A stretch of DNA of 64,000 nucleotides from Oscillospiraceae bacterium (GTDB lineage Bacteria; Bacillota; Clostridia; Oscillospirales; Ruminococcaceae), in assembly GCA_017547245.1 (NCBI GenBank), contig JAFYQD010000003.1:62001-126000 (forward strand). The letters are read 5' to 3'. Both the position numbers and the translations under genes were made by a program. The notes under the pieces were generated by a model. That model was not told the DNA's origin, made no database searches, and was given only the letters and a program-made list of their open reading frames with translations. The first letter of the stretch is position 1, and each line of letters starts with the position of its first letter. Shown here one piece after another: positions 43,675 through 52,320 of this stretch.

Positions 43675-44670
43675 ATGAAAAAGATCCTTCTTTTGGCAAC
43701 CGGCGGCACCATTGCCTGCCGTCCCAACGAACAGGGCGGTCTGGCACCGGCCATTACCCCACAGGAACTGCTTAACTTTGTGCCCGAACTGGCAGAGCTT
43801 TGTCAGATCGAAACCCTGCAGCTTTTTAATCTTGACTCCACCAATGTTGGCCCCGAACACTGGGTCAGCATGGTGCAGGCGGTAAAGGAGCATTACGACG
43901 CTTACGATGGGTTTGTTATTACCCACGGCACCGACACCATGGCCTACACCGCATCTGCGCTCAGCTATCTGATCCAGAACACCGGCAAGCCCATTGTGCT
44001 TACAGGCAGCCAGAAATCCATCTATAACCGCGATACCGACGCCCGCAACAATCTGCTGCGAGCCTTTGCCTATGCTTCTGCAGAGGGTGCCTGGGGCGTA
44101 CAGATCGTTTTTGATAACAAGGTAATATTGGGTACCCGTGCCCGAAAGGTGCGCAGCAAGAGCTTTGACGCCTTTTCCAGCATCGACTATCCCGAAACAG
44201 CGGTCTTTCGTGATTCTCGTCTGATTTTCTTTATGAACAAACCCACCGACCTGCCCCCTGTGCAGTTCTACACCAAGCTGGATTCCAGCGTGTTTGTGCT
44301 GCGCCTTGTGCCGGGCATCTCTGCCGAGATTTTCGGTTTCCTTAAACCCATGTTCCGTGCCGTCATCATCGAAGGCTTTGGTGTGGGCGGCCTTCCCGAC
44401 AGCAACCAAGGCGCCATGCTGAAGGCTGTGGCCGACTGGACCGCCAGCGGACGCATTGCGGTGTTTTCCACCCAGGTGCAGCATGAAGGCAGCGACCTCG
44501 GCATCTATGAGGTGGGCCGCATTGCCAAAGAACTGCCCGGTGTGCTGGAGGCCCACGACATGACCCCCGAGGCCGCCGTAACCAAACTGATGTGGGTGCT
44601 GGGCCAGACCGATGACCGTGACACCGCCCAGAAGATGTTCACCACACCCATCCAGCACGACCTGCTGTAA
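43675..44670 (+). CDS. ansA: type I L-asparaginase
   Basis: A 331-residue cytoplasmic enzyme that hydrolyses asparagine to aspartate and ammonia. Catalytic threonines are in LLLATGGTIAC (Thr12-type) and VITHGTDTM, with LTGSQKS between strands. There is no signal peptide, consistent with type I. Good GGAGGA site. Aspartate could feed oxaloacetate and the succinate pathway at 52-63 kb (inference). Confidence 0.93.
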   Translation: MKKILLLATGGTIACRPNEQGGLAPAITPQELLNFVPELAELCQIETLQLFNLDSTNVGPEHWVSMVQAVKEHYDAYDGFVITHGTDTMAYTASALSYLIQNTGKPIVLTGSQKSIYNRDTDARNNLLRAFAYASAEGAWGVQIVFDNKVILGTRARKVRSKSFDAFSSIDYPETAVFRDSRLIFFMNKPTDLPPVQFYTKLDSSVFVLRLVPGISAEIFGFLKPMFRAVIIEGFGVGGLPDSNQGAMLKAVADWTASGRIAVFSTQVQHEGSDLGIYEVGRIAKELPGVLEAHDMTPEAAVTKLMWVLGQTDDRDTAQKMFTTPIQHDLL

Positions 44671-44683
44671 CACAAAACAACAT

Positions 44684-44719
44684 GACCCGAGGTACAGCTG
44701 ATGTACCCCGGGTCTTTTT
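44684..44719 (+). terminator. terminator of ansA
   Basis: GACCCG-AGGTAC/GTACC-CCGGGTC hairpin followed by TTTTTA; it overlaps the end of the converging TetR gene. Confidence 0.8.
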
Positions 44720-45266
44720 ATCGGAAGAAGGAGAAGCGTTTCTGCCTGCTGCCGAAGTATTCGCTTTTCAAAACCTCGTTAATTTCTTCGGGGCTTTCCT
44801 TACAGCCGCCCTGCAGCCAATGCTTGAGGACAGCGTTCAGCCCTGCCTCAAAAAAGGCAATATGAAGGTTGATGTGCCTGTCATTATAGTAAGACTGAGC
44901 ATCTTCTTTGTTGTAGCCAAAGGTATCGCAGTCTATGCTCATCCCCAGTTTGAAGTAGGTGTTGTAGAACATCTGGTTTTCTTTGATGTGCTGAAAGAGG
45001 GGGAGAAAATCGTGGCTGTTTTTCTGGGCGTTTATCTCGTCCTGATAGAGCGAAAGCACTTCGGACCGGAGGCGGCGCTGCACCGCCTGGGCCAAATCAT
45101 AGACATCCACATAGTTTGCATAAAAGGTGGTACGGTTGACCTGAGCTTCCCGACAGATGTCGGTAATGGAAAGATCATCGATGTCGTGGGACTGCAAAAG
45201 ACGCACAAAAGTATTCTCGATGCGGCGCTGAGACTCTTTTCGACGCTTATTATTTGGCGTATTCAT
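44718..45266 (-). CDS. TetR/AcrR family transcriptional regulator
   Basis: A 182-residue regulator. The N-terminal TetR HTH (about 15-60) is ITDICREAQVNRTTFYANYVDVYDL. The C-terminal helical ligand domain resembles DhaS/TetR_C families. The ATG at 45266 follows AAGGAG; the longer frame upstream lacks a site. No obvious target gene is adjacent, so its regulon is unknown. Confidence 0.83.
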   Translation of the reverse strand: MNTPNNKRRKESQRRIENTFVRLLQSHDIDDLSITDICREAQVNRTTFYANYVDVYDLAQAVQRRLRSEVLSLYQDEINAQKNSHDFLPLFQHIKENQMFYNTYFKLGMSIDCDTFGYNKEDAQSYYNDRHINLHIAFFEAGLNAVLKHWLQGGCKESPEEINEVLKSEYFGSRQKRFSFFR

Positions 45267-45414
45267 GCGAAAAACTCCTTTATTCCAACAAATGTATATA
45301 TAATAACCGATTGTTTTACTGCGTGCTAAAGATATTTTAACACATAATCTTAAAATATACAAGTGTTGTTTTAATAAAGAAAATGGACTGCAAAATGTTC
45401 GTGGATTGACAGCA

Positions 45415-45448
45415 TAAAAAAAGGATCCGCCGAAGCGAATCCCCTTTT
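45415..45448 (-). terminator. terminator of bactofilin gene
   Basis: AAAAGGATTCGC/GCGGATCCTTTT-type stem on the minus strand followed by a T-run (45413-45420). Confidence 0.75.
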
Positions 45449-45462
45449 AACTGCTATGTAGT

Positions 45463-46050
45463 TTACTTCTTGGAAGCACCGATCTGGATGCCGCCCTGAA
45501 TAACAGCGCCCTTGCTGACGGTCATGGTGCTGGTGGTTACAACGCCTTCTATCCAGGCAGTTTCCTCCAGCGAGGTATTGCCGGACACAATAAGGTCACC
45601 GGTAATTTTGCCGGCACAGGAGATGTCCTTGGCGGTTACATTGCCGCAGATGGTGGAGTCGTGATTGATAATGACCATGCCGAGGGCGGTTACATCACCG
45701 ATCAGGGTGCAGCCTGAAAGATGCAGACCCTTGGCAGAGATGTTGCCCTGAACGTTGGAGCGCAGGGTTACCGAGCCCTTACTATCAATGTTGCCCTTAA
45801 AGCGGCCGGAAATTTCCACGTCGCTGTCGGTGCGCAGATTGCCCTCCAGCACAGCGTCGTGCGAAAGATAACTCATATTGGGACCGCTGAATTTTTCGGG
45901 AGCAGCAGGAACAGCAGGGGTTGGGGCGGCAACGGGTGCTGCGGCGGGGGTGTCTTTCTGTTCGTCCATTTCAACATCAATGTTTTCCTGAACCTCGCCA
46001 ACACCGAACATGTCAAACATGATTTGTTTCTTGTCAACCGTCTTTTTCAT
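45463..46050 (-). CDS. bactofilin (polymer-forming cytoskeletal protein)
   Basis: A 195-residue protein with a disordered Ala/Pro linker (about 30-55) and a central bactofilin beta-helix (about 62-180) built of short glycine-punctuated turns (VEISGRFKGNIDSKGSVTL, GDVTALGMVIINHDS, GDLIVSG). Bactofilins polymerise without nucleotide and scaffold cell-shape proteins. It is a single gene with its own terminator. The start follows AAGGAGGG. Confidence 0.88.
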   Translation of the reverse strand: MKKTVDKKQIMFDMFGVGEVQENIDVEMDEQKDTPAAAPVAAPTPAVPAAPEKFSGPNMSYLSHDAVLEGNLRTDSDVEISGRFKGNIDSKGSVTLRSNVQGNISAKGLHLSGCTLIGDVTALGMVIINHDSTICGNVTAKDISCAGKITGDLIVSGNTSLEETAWIEGVVTTSTMTVSKGAVIQGGIQIGASKK

Positions 46051-46391
46051 AGGGAACCCTCCTTTTAAGCTGTCGTTCGGGGGAAAGTTGAGAAAAGAAT
46101 GCAGTGAATATACAGCTGCGGACCAAGCATATGCTGCGTCGATTTAGCAGAATATCTTTTTCATAGAGAAACCATAAGAAGAGGATGCGCAGTATTGGCG
46201 GCATAATCAAAGCAAAGAAAAACCATTGGCGCTCATCTTCTTTCCATAGATTGCTTAGAATAAATGTAGCAGAAAGACTGTAAAATAATGTTAATCTGGC
46301 ATGGAATGCTCTTTTTTTGCTATGAAATGCCAGAGGACTGGTGTAAAAAGCCAGTATGTGGTAAAATGGTGAAAAGAAAGGAGGGAAAAGA
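46051..46391 (+). other. 341-bp intergenic region before the LytTR pair
   Basis: No gene is supported here. Inverted repeats TCTGGCAT (46295-46302)/ATGCCAGA (46327-46334) and ACTGG (46337-46341)/CCAGT (46351-46355) lie before TAAAAT (46362-46367), a weak -10 next to the regulator gene. These repeats may be operator sites; no consensus LytTR direct repeats were identified with confidence. Confidence 0.4.
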
Positions 46392-47105
46392 ATGTATATT
46401 GCCGTTTGTGATGACCATATTGAAGAGCTGAAAGCCATTGAAAGTCTGCTGGAACTTTGGCAGAAAGAACGAAAAGTAGTTCTGCGTTACAAATTGTTCC
46501 AAAGTGCCAGTGCAATGCTGGATGCTGCCTCGAAAGAACGGTTCACTTTGTATTTTCTGGATGTAATGATGCCCGGTCTGGATGGCTTGGATGCTGCCAG
46601 AGAAATCAGATCGTTTGATGATACGGCAGATATTGCTTTCCTTACCTCCACCCCAGGTTTTGCCTATGAAAGCTACAGTGTGCATGCACTGGACTATCTG
46701 CTGAAACCGATCAGCGAAAAGCTGCTTTTCCCCATCATCGACCAGCTTTATCAAAAAGAAAACAAGCCCAGCGACTCGCTTACCCTCAAATGCGGTGCAA
46801 CTTTGGTGCGTGTGCCGTTTTCGCAGCTCTCTTATGTGGAAGTAATTGGTAAACATCTTTATTTCAATCTTGCGGATGGGACCATGCGTCAGGTGAATGC
46901 AGCGATGAACGAATATGAGGGCGTTCTGCTTTCTCGTCCCGAGTTTATGCGCATTCATCGATCCTATATTGTCAATATGCTGCATGTGGACGAGCTTTCC
47001 TCTTCCGGGCTGCATACATTCTCGGGCAAAAAACTGCCTGTTTCCCGTTTGCTGTATCCTCAGTTACAAAAAGACTATATGAAGTTGTTGTTTTCGGAGG
47101 AATGA
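46392..47105 (+). CDS. LytTR-family response regulator (AgrA/VirR-like)
   Basis: A 237-residue regulator. The N-terminal receiver has Asp57 as phosphorylation site in YFLDVMMPGLDG and acidic CDDH at the start. The C-terminal LytTR DNA-binding domain (about 135-235) includes the IHRSYIVNMLHVDEL block. The AAAGGAGGG site is perfect. It is followed 4 bp later by its histidine kinase. No peptide-processing AgrB or prepeptide gene is next to it. Confidence 0.9.
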   Translation: MYIAVCDDHIEELKAIESLLELWQKERKVVLRYKLFQSASAMLDAASKERFTLYFLDVMMPGLDGLDAAREIRSFDDTADIAFLTSTPGFAYESYSVHALDYLLKPISEKLLFPIIDQLYQKENKPSDSLTLKCGATLVRVPFSQLSYVEVIGKHLYFNLADGTMRQVNAAMNEYEGVLLSRPEFMRIHRSYIVNMLHVDELSSSGLHTFSGKKLPVSRLLYPQLQKDYMKLLFSEE

Positions 47106-47109
47106 AAAA

Positions 47110-48414
47110 ATGACATTTCTTTCCGTTCTTATGGTAATAAACTACAGCCTGGTGCTGATTTATGGTCTGTTCCTGAGTGCAGGTATTGCCGGCGGTTGGC
47201 AAACTCAGCGCCAAAGAAACACCATCATAGCCCTTTGTCCCACGCTGCTGCTTGTGCAGGCCTTGGGAGCCATTTTCTTTGGGGTTGACATGGTGCAGAG
47301 AATATATCCGGTAATTGTGCATCTTCCGCTGGTGCTTATCCTGATTTTTGTGCTTAAAAAAACAGTTGGCATTGCTGTGGTCAGTGTTCTTACCGCTTAT
47401 TTGTGCTGCCAGTTCCCCAACTGGGCAAAGATGGCAATTGACTATCTGACCGCCTCGCCCGTGGTGGCTGAAATCGGCTATATGGTGGTAATAGTGCCCT
47501 GTTTTTATCTGTTGAACCGATTTATGGTAAAGGCCGCCCACAGGGCAATGACGTTTACCAACAATTCACTGCTTTTGTTCGGCAGTCTGCCTTTGTTCTA
47601 CTATCTGTTTGACTATGTCACCACAGTTTATTTCAAGTCGGCATATCACAGCATTGCCGCCCTGCAGGATTTTCTTCCCACGGCGGTTTGCGTATTTTAC
47701 ATCGTATTTCTGTCGGCCTATCATGCCCAGGAAGAAAAGTGGACACAGGCCAATTTGCAGAACACCCTGCTGCGGCTGGAGCTGAAGCAGTCGGCAATAG
47801 GTCTGGAAAACATGCGCCAGACCGCAAGACGTGCCGCCGTTTATCAACACGATATGCGTCACCATATGCTGGCAATCAAAGGATTTTTGGAGACGGGTGA
47901 AAATGCACACGCCATGGACTATGTGCAGAAAATCACCAGCAATCTGGAAAAAATTGCGATTGCCCGTTATTGTGAAAACTCGTTGGTGAATCTGCTTTGC
48001 TCGTCTTTCCGCAGCAGAGCCGAAGAGCTGAACATCGACCTGACCATCAAAGCAAAGGTATCACCCAAAGCGGTAATTCCTGACACTGAGCTTTGTTCGC
48101 TGCTGTCCAATGGTTTGGAAAATGCGCTGCAGGCTGTTGAGGGGCTTGCCCCGCCCCATAACTGGGTAAACTTTTATTGCGAAGAAAAGCTGAACAAACT
48201 GCTGATTGAAATCAAAAATCCCTATCAGGGCGAGCTTGTCATCAAGGATGGGCTGCCCTGGACCGAACGTGAAGGCCATGGTTATGGCTGCCGAAGCATT
48301 CGCACCATAGCCGAGCATCACCGCGGCCTCTGCACCATGGATGCAGAAAACGGTGTTTTTACCCTGCGTGTGGTACTGCCTTTCAGCAGGCAGCCCGGTC
48401 GGGAAAATGACTGA
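47110..48414 (+). CDS. GHKL sensor histidine kinase (AgrC/ComD-like)
   Basis: A 434-residue membrane kinase. About six hydrophobic segments occupy residues 1-200. The H-box YQHDMRHH follows (His247, followed by Asp248, as in AgrC-type kinases). The GHKL ATPase shows NGLENALQAVE (N-box) and GHGYGCRSI (G-box). It pairs with the upstream LytTR regulator. The ligand may be a peptide, but no candidate gene is near. Confidence 0.87.
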   Translation: MTFLSVLMVINYSLVLIYGLFLSAGIAGGWQTQRQRNTIIALCPTLLLVQALGAIFFGVDMVQRIYPVIVHLPLVLILIFVLKKTVGIAVVSVLTAYLCCQFPNWAKMAIDYLTASPVVAEIGYMVVIVPCFYLLNRFMVKAAHRAMTFTNNSLLLFGSLPLFYYLFDYVTTVYFKSAYHSIAALQDFLPTAVCVFYIVFLSAYHAQEEKWTQANLQNTLLRLELKQSAIGLENMRQTARRAAVYQHDMRHHMLAIKGFLETGENAHAMDYVQKITSNLEKIAIARYCENSLVNLLCSSFRSRAEELNIDLTIKAKVSPKAVIPDTELCSLLSNGLENALQAVEGLAPPHNWVNFYCEEKLNKLLIEIKNPYQGELVIKDGLPWTEREGHGYGCRSIRTIAEHHRGLCTMDAENGVFTLRVVLPFSRQPGREND

Positions 48415-48418
48415 ACAA

Positions 48419-48454
48419 AGCCATCTGCCGAAACCGTGCAGATGGCTTTATTTT
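48419..48454 (+). terminator. terminator of the two-component operon
   Basis: AGCCATCTGC/GCAGATGGCT stem (48419-48428 with 48438-48447) followed by TTATTTT. Confidence 0.85.
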
Positions 48455-48558
48455 GTCGCAGGATTTAAGGGATAAATGTGTTGTTTTTATTCCCAAAGGA
48501 TATAAAACATGGTAAAATGGAAAACAAAAAGACAGAATTCTTTTACCGGGAGGTAGCT

Positions 48559-48957
48559 ATGAATAAAAGCACCATTAAGGGGCTGCACCATGTGGCCCTG
48601 AATGTAAATGATCTGGAAAAAGCCATCGGGTTTTATCAGGCACTGGGTATGACCCTGCTGCGCAGATGGGGCGAAGGTGCCTCGGCCGGTGCCATGCTGG
48701 ATATGGGCGACGGCAGCATTCTTGAAATGTTTGCCGACGGCGATGGCAAGGGAACCGTTGGCGTAATCGGCCATTTTGCGCTGGATGTGGAAGATGCCGA
48801 CGCAGCCTATGCCGCCGCACTGCAGGCCGGTGCAGCTCCCGATCCCGGCTGGGAACCTCAGGATATTGTAATCGGTTCGCAGCCTCCTTATCCTGCCCGT
48901 GTTGCCTTTGTGTTTGCCCCCACAGGGGAACGTGTGGAATTCTTTCAGGTAAAATAA
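48559..48957 (+). CDS. VOC-family (glyoxalase-like) protein
   Basis: A 132-residue protein with the paired beta-alpha-beta-beta-beta modules of the vicinal oxygen chelate family: LHHVALNVNDLEKAIGFYQALGM and, in the second half, GERVEFFQ supplying the last metal ligand. The ATG at 48559 follows GGGAGG; the 27-codon extension upstream lacks a site. The precise reaction (glyoxalase, fosfomycin resistance or other) cannot be told. Confidence 0.78.
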   Translation: MNKSTIKGLHHVALNVNDLEKAIGFYQALGMTLLRRWGEGASAGAMLDMGDGSILEMFADGDGKGTVGVIGHFALDVEDADAAYAAALQAGAAPDPGWEPQDIVIGSQPPYPARVAFVFAPTGERVEFFQVK

Positions 48958-49044
48958 CAGAGGCTTGCCGCAAAAAGCCCCTGAACTTGCTTTTTCAGTA
49001 TCGTTATGTTACCCTTGAAACATCAAAAAACGGAGGTGAAGGCC

Positions 49045-49413
49045 GTGAAAATTCAAAAATCGGCCCAGGATTATCTGGAAACCATGCTGATGCTGCAGCA
49101 GAGCAAAGGATACATCCGTTCCATCGATGTGGCAGAACAGTTGGGTGTGACCAAACCCAGCGTAAGTTATGCCACAAAACGCCTGCGTGAAAACGGTTAT
49201 ATCACCATGGACAGCGACGGTTTGATCAGCCTGACCAAGGCAGGCATGGAAATTGCCCAAACCATGTTTGAACGCCACACGGTGCTGACCGAGTTTTTGA
49301 TCCGTTTGGGTGTGGATGAAGAAACTGCCCGTGAAGATGCCTGTAAAATGGAACATGACATCAGCCAGCAGACCTTTGATGCGCTGCGCCGCCACGCCGA
49401 ACAGAAAAAGTGA
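49045..49413 (+). CDS. DtxR/MntR-family metalloregulator
   Basis: A 122-residue winged-helix regulator (SAQDYLETMLMLQ, SIDVAEQLGVTKPSVSYATKRL) with a short C-terminal metal-binding helix region (about 75-120, HTVLTEFLIRLGVDEETAREDACKMEHD) and no SH3 domain, as in MntR. It starts at GTG 49045, 6 nt after GGAGGTG. It likely senses manganese or iron. No transporter is adjacent. Confidence 0.85.
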   Translation: MKIQKSAQDYLETMLMLQQSKGYIRSIDVAEQLGVTKPSVSYATKRLRENGYITMDSDGLISLTKAGMEIAQTMFERHTVLTEFLIRLGVDEETAREDACKMEHDISQQTFDALRRHAEQKK

Positions 49414-49418
49414 TAAAA

Positions 49419-49456
49419 AAAGCCCCTCTGCCAAGCGGCAGAGGGGTTGTTTTTTT
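49419..49456. terminator. bidirectional terminator
   Basis: CCCCTCTGCC/GGCAGAGGGG stem (49423-49432 with 49437-49446) with A-run and T-run flanks. Confidence 0.88.
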
Positions 49457-49458
49457 AA

Positions 49459-50208
49459 CTAAAACAGGGGATAGACATTGGCGTTGAACCACTGGTAGCC
49501 CAGATCGAGCTGGGGAATGGGGAAGATGGTTTGGGCAACGCCCCAAATGGCCCACAGGAGTGCAAGCACAACAATAAACAGCACAAATACCAGCAGAGTC
49601 CAGCCAAAATTGCTGCCCGAGGTATCGGTCAGATCCAGAGGTTCTTCCTCGCCCTGCATGTCATTGAACTTTTCTACCATGGTGCGGCCGTTTTCGTTTT
49701 CTTCGGCAGGCACGACGGGTTCCACAACAGGCTCCTGGACAGGTACGGCAGCTTCAATGGATTCTTCCACGGGTTCTTCAGCAGGTGCGGCAGCCTCAAC
49801 GGGTTCTTCCATAGGAGCTTCTTCTGCCAAAACTTCGGAGGCTTCTTCTTCCAAAGAAACTTCTTCCACAACGGGCAGAGCCTCTTCCACAGGCAGAACT
49901 TCCTCAGGTTCTGGCATAACCTCGGCAGGCTGTGCAGCCGGCTGTTCCAAAGGCTGTTCCTGAACGGGCATAGCCTTTTGCAGAATGCGGCGGGTGCATT
50001 CCAACAGAACAGAGTCCTGAAGCTCGGCAGTGATGGGTTCATTGGAGGACAACAGCTGACGATGGGCCTCGCCAAAGGCCTGGAAGGTCAGTTCCATAAC
50101 CTTCTGGCGGTCGCTGGTGACTTCGCCGCACAGGCGCATAACCTGATAGCCGCGGCGCTGATACATCTGACGAAGCATTTCTTCGGTAAATTCGTGGCGG
50201 TGTTCCAT
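49459..50208 (-). CDS. Pro/Glu-rich protein with C-terminal membrane anchor, unknown function
   Basis: A 249-residue protein. A folded-looking N-terminal helical region (about 1-82) is followed by a long acidic proline-rich linker (about 83-180, many PVE/EEP repeats), then one membrane segment (about 208-228) and a short outside tail. I recognise no family. The layout suggests a cytoplasmic domain tethered to the membrane by a flexible linker. Confidence 0.65.
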   Translation of the reverse strand: MEHRHEFTEEMLRQMYQRRGYQVMRLCGEVTSDRQKVMELTFQAFGEAHRQLLSSNEPITAELQDSVLLECTRRILQKAMPVQEQPLEQPAAQPAEVMPEPEEVLPVEEALPVVEEVSLEEEASEVLAEEAPMEEPVEAAAPAEEPVEESIEAAVPVQEPVVEPVVPAEENENGRTMVEKFNDMQGEEEPLDLTDTSGSNFGWTLLVFVLFIVVLALLWAIWGVAQTIFPIPQLDLGYQWFNANVYPLF

Positions 50209-50359
50209 ATATGCCTTCCTCCGTTTCAGGCGGATTTTCGATATCTTAAGTATACACGAAAATGTGTGCGATGGGAAGTCATAAGCTGTGTTTTTTAGGG
50301 CTGTACTACGCTTTTGTGGCCAAATATGTTATACTGAAAAACAGAAAGGGAGACAGCTT

Positions 50360-51262
50360 ATGAAGGGGACAGCAAGGCAACAACCGAATAGATTTGGCGG
50401 CCTGTTTGCGCTGTCCAACGGCATAGGTCTGGCCATGCTGGGATATGTTGGGCTCAGTGCTCTGCTTACCTTTGTGGTGGATGGCTGGGCGGCCGACCGT
50501 GGAGAGCTGGTGCAGGCCGTGGCAGCACTGGCCCGTTATGCCCTGTCGCTGTTGGTTCCGTTTGCTTTTGTGGGTTGGATGATGCGTGACGAAATACAGC
50601 CTGTGCCGCACCAGCCCAAAATAAGGGATAAAAGCTTTTGGGCGGCTGCCCTGGCGGCAGGTCTGGGCATGGCCTGTCTGGGCAACTTTTTGGCATGGCT
50701 GATGCAGCTGACCGCCGCCCGTGAGGGTGTGGAGCTGGCCCATGCTGCGGCCATAACCGGCGAAAGCCCGGTCACCCGTATGGTGATATTTGTGGGATAT
50801 AGCCTTTTGGCCGCCCTGGTGGAAGAGATTGTCTTCCGTGGGGTGGTGCTGCGTATGCTGCGCCCATGGGGCGATGTTTGGGCCATATGGTGCTCTGCAG
50901 CGTTGTTTGCGCTTTGCCATGCCTCGCCGCTGCAAACCCTGCCTGCGCTGCTTACAGGGGGCTTGCTGGGCATTCTGACCGTGATGACCGGAGGAATTGG
51001 ACTCTCGGTGGTGGTTCACACCTGTTACAATGCCATGGCGCTGGTGCTGAACGCCCTGTTGGAAGAGAACCAATCGGCGCTGCCGGTGTTGATTATCTGG
51101 GGCGTTATGATGGTTGTTGGCCTGCTGGCAGCACCCAGACTGGTGACCCGATGGAACAACTGCCGCATTATTTGGGGACGCAGCCGCAAAGATTTTTATA
51201 TTGCTCCGCTGATGATGCTGGCCGCTGCCTTTATGGCGGTGCGCATTGTTGCCGGAATATAG
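50360..51262 (+). CDS. CPBP-family intramembrane glutamic protease
   Basis: A 300-residue membrane protein with about eight spans and the CPBP motifs EEIVFRG and ALFALCHASP, which hold the catalytic Glu and His residues. Relatives process prenyl-modified or bacteriocin-type peptides. The ATG at 50360 follows AAAGGGAGA. It ends with TAG and is followed 18 bp later by tadA. Confidence 0.85.
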   Translation: MKGTARQQPNRFGGLFALSNGIGLAMLGYVGLSALLTFVVDGWAADRGELVQAVAALARYALSLLVPFAFVGWMMRDEIQPVPHQPKIRDKSFWAAALAAGLGMACLGNFLAWLMQLTAAREGVELAHAAAITGESPVTRMVIFVGYSLLAALVEEIVFRGVVLRMLRPWGDVWAIWCSAALFALCHASPLQTLPALLTGGLLGILTVMTGGIGLSVVVHTCYNAMALVLNALLEENQSALPVLIIWGVMMVVGLLAAPRLVTRWNNCRIIWGRSRKDFYIAPLMMLAAAFMAVRIVAGI

Positions 51263-51280
51263 CCGAAGGGGGAAGGGAAG

Positions 51281-51736
51281 TTGTACCGCCGACCCGAAGA
51301 TGAAACCTATATGAAACTGGCTTTGGAAGAAGCCCAAAAAGCCGCCCTGCTGGGGGAAGTTCCTGTGGGGGCTGTTGTGGTGCGTCAAAATGAGGTGATT
51401 GCGGCTGCCCATAACCTGCGCGAGCAGAACCACATGGCCACCGCCCATGCCGAACTGCTGGCCATTGAAGAAGCCTGCCGAAAACTGGATGGATGGCGGC
51501 TGGCCGACTGCACCCTTTATGTTACACTGGAGCCCTGCCCCATGTGTGCGGGCGCCATCATCAACAGCAGAATGCAGCGTGTGGTTTATGGTGCGGCCGA
51601 CCAAAGGGCCGGGTGCTGCGGCAGCGTGGCAAACTTTTTCCACATGCCTTTTAACCATGCGCCGGTGCTGACAGCCGGTGTGCTGGAAGAAGAATGCGCC
51701 GCCCTGCTGAAGGATTTTTTTGAAGAGAGAAGATAA
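51281..51736 (+). CDS. tadA: tRNA-specific adenosine deaminase
   Basis: A 151-residue enzyme that converts A34 of tRNA-Arg(ACG) to inosine. Zinc and catalytic residues are in TAHAELLAI (HAE) and LEPCPMCAGAI (PCxxC). I use TTG 51281 because GAAGGGG lies about 8 nt upstream and the EDETYMKLALEEA segment is expected within ten residues of the start. Its tRNA substrate is encoded at 42209-42285. Confidence 0.93.
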   Translation: MYRRPEDETYMKLALEEAQKAALLGEVPVGAVVVRQNEVIAAAHNLREQNHMATAHAELLAIEEACRKLDGWRLADCTLYVTLEPCPMCAGAIINSRMQRVVYGAADQRAGCCGSVANFFHMPFNHAPVLTAGVLEEECAALLKDFFEERR

Positions 51737-51917
51737 ATCACACAAAACAGCCTGCCTGCGTATGATGAAACAGAGCAAAAATAAAAAATTGCCCAAACAC
51801 ATCTGAACAAGGGAAAGGCTGGTGTCTGCAAATGAAAGTGATTGTCTGGAGAAGCCCTCGGCTGGTTTCGTGCGTATTGAGAATGATCTTTAAAATCGAC
51901 AAAAGTGAACAGTGAGC

Positions 51918-51958
51918 AAAACCCCGGAACCGAAGGCTCGGATCCGGGTTTTTTTTGT
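51918..51958 (+). terminator. terminator downstream of tadA
   Basis: AACCCCGGAACCGA/TCGGATCCGGGTT stem capped by AGGC and followed by eight T. It lies about 180 bp after the tadA stop. Confidence 0.8.
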
Positions 51959-52038
51959 TTGTTTTGGGCTGATTCTACTACAAAAAACCAGGAAATAGTA
52001 TCTTTTTGAAAAGATGATATACAAATGATAAGTGCAGA

Positions 52039-52056
52039 TTGCTGAAATTTTAACAA
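52039..52056. promoter_or_regulatory. Rex-like operator 1
   Basis: TTGCTGAAATTTTAACAA matches the Clostridia Rex site TTGTTAANNNNTTAACAA at 12 of 14 fixed positions and overlaps a promoter -35. Rex releases DNA when NADH/NAD is high, inducing NADH-consuming fermentation genes. Confidence 0.6.
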
Positions 52057-52079
52057 ATAATATGGTGCTTTTATATAAT
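52050..52079 (+). promoter_or_regulatory. distal promoter of the succinate cluster
   Basis: TTAACA at 52050-52055 and TATAAT at 52074-52079, spacer 18 bp, with Rex-like operator 1 covering the -35. It would give a leader of about 235 nt. Confidence 0.55.
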
Positions 52080-52164
52080 TTAACGAGTTAGGTGTGACTA
52101 ACTTCGTCAATTTGCTTTGTAAATACATTGGAAAAGTGGCGTATTTATGCAAAAATGACTGAGA

Positions 52165-52182
52165 TTGTTAATTTTATATCGC
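52165..52182. promoter_or_regulatory. Rex-like operator 2 (half-site)
   Basis: A perfect left half TTGTTAA is followed by a poor right half (10 of 14 overall), 55 bp before a second -10. Confidence 0.4.
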
Positions 52183-52217
52183 TAATAAATTATCGATTAT
52201 CAAATGCAAATATGTAC

Positions 52218-52242
52218 AAAGCGGGCAGAAAAATGGTATAAT
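52218..52242 (+). promoter_or_regulatory. proximal promoter candidate of the succinate cluster
   Basis: TATAAT at 52237-52242. The -35 is weak (TGTACA at 52213-52218, spacer 18). It lies 79 bp before the dehydrogenase start. Confidence 0.55.
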
Positions 52243-52320
52243 ATTAAGCGTAGAAAAAGCGGCCAAAAATGGTCGGTATTTAAATGATAAAAATTGAGAA
52301 AAAGGCAGGTAAGAAGAGCT

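Larger units (their letters stand above)
51737..52320 (+). other. 584-bp non-coding region before the succinate cluster
   Basis: It contains, in order, a stretch ending in the 51918-51958 terminator that may be a long tadA 3' UTR or a small RNA, then AT-rich DNA with Rex-like sites and two promoters for the dehydrogenase gene. A small imperfect hairpin (52083-52107, CGAGTTAG/CTAACTTCG) lies in what would be the long leader. I see no gene. Confidence 0.6.

Noticed and set aside
46034-46438. 134-codon minus-strand frame before the LytTR gene
   Set aside because: No ribosome binding site, odd composition and overlap with the start of two real genes.
51586-52152. 188-codon minus-strand frame in the tadA-mdh gap
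   Set aside because: It overlaps tadA, runs through a terminator stem and has no start signal.
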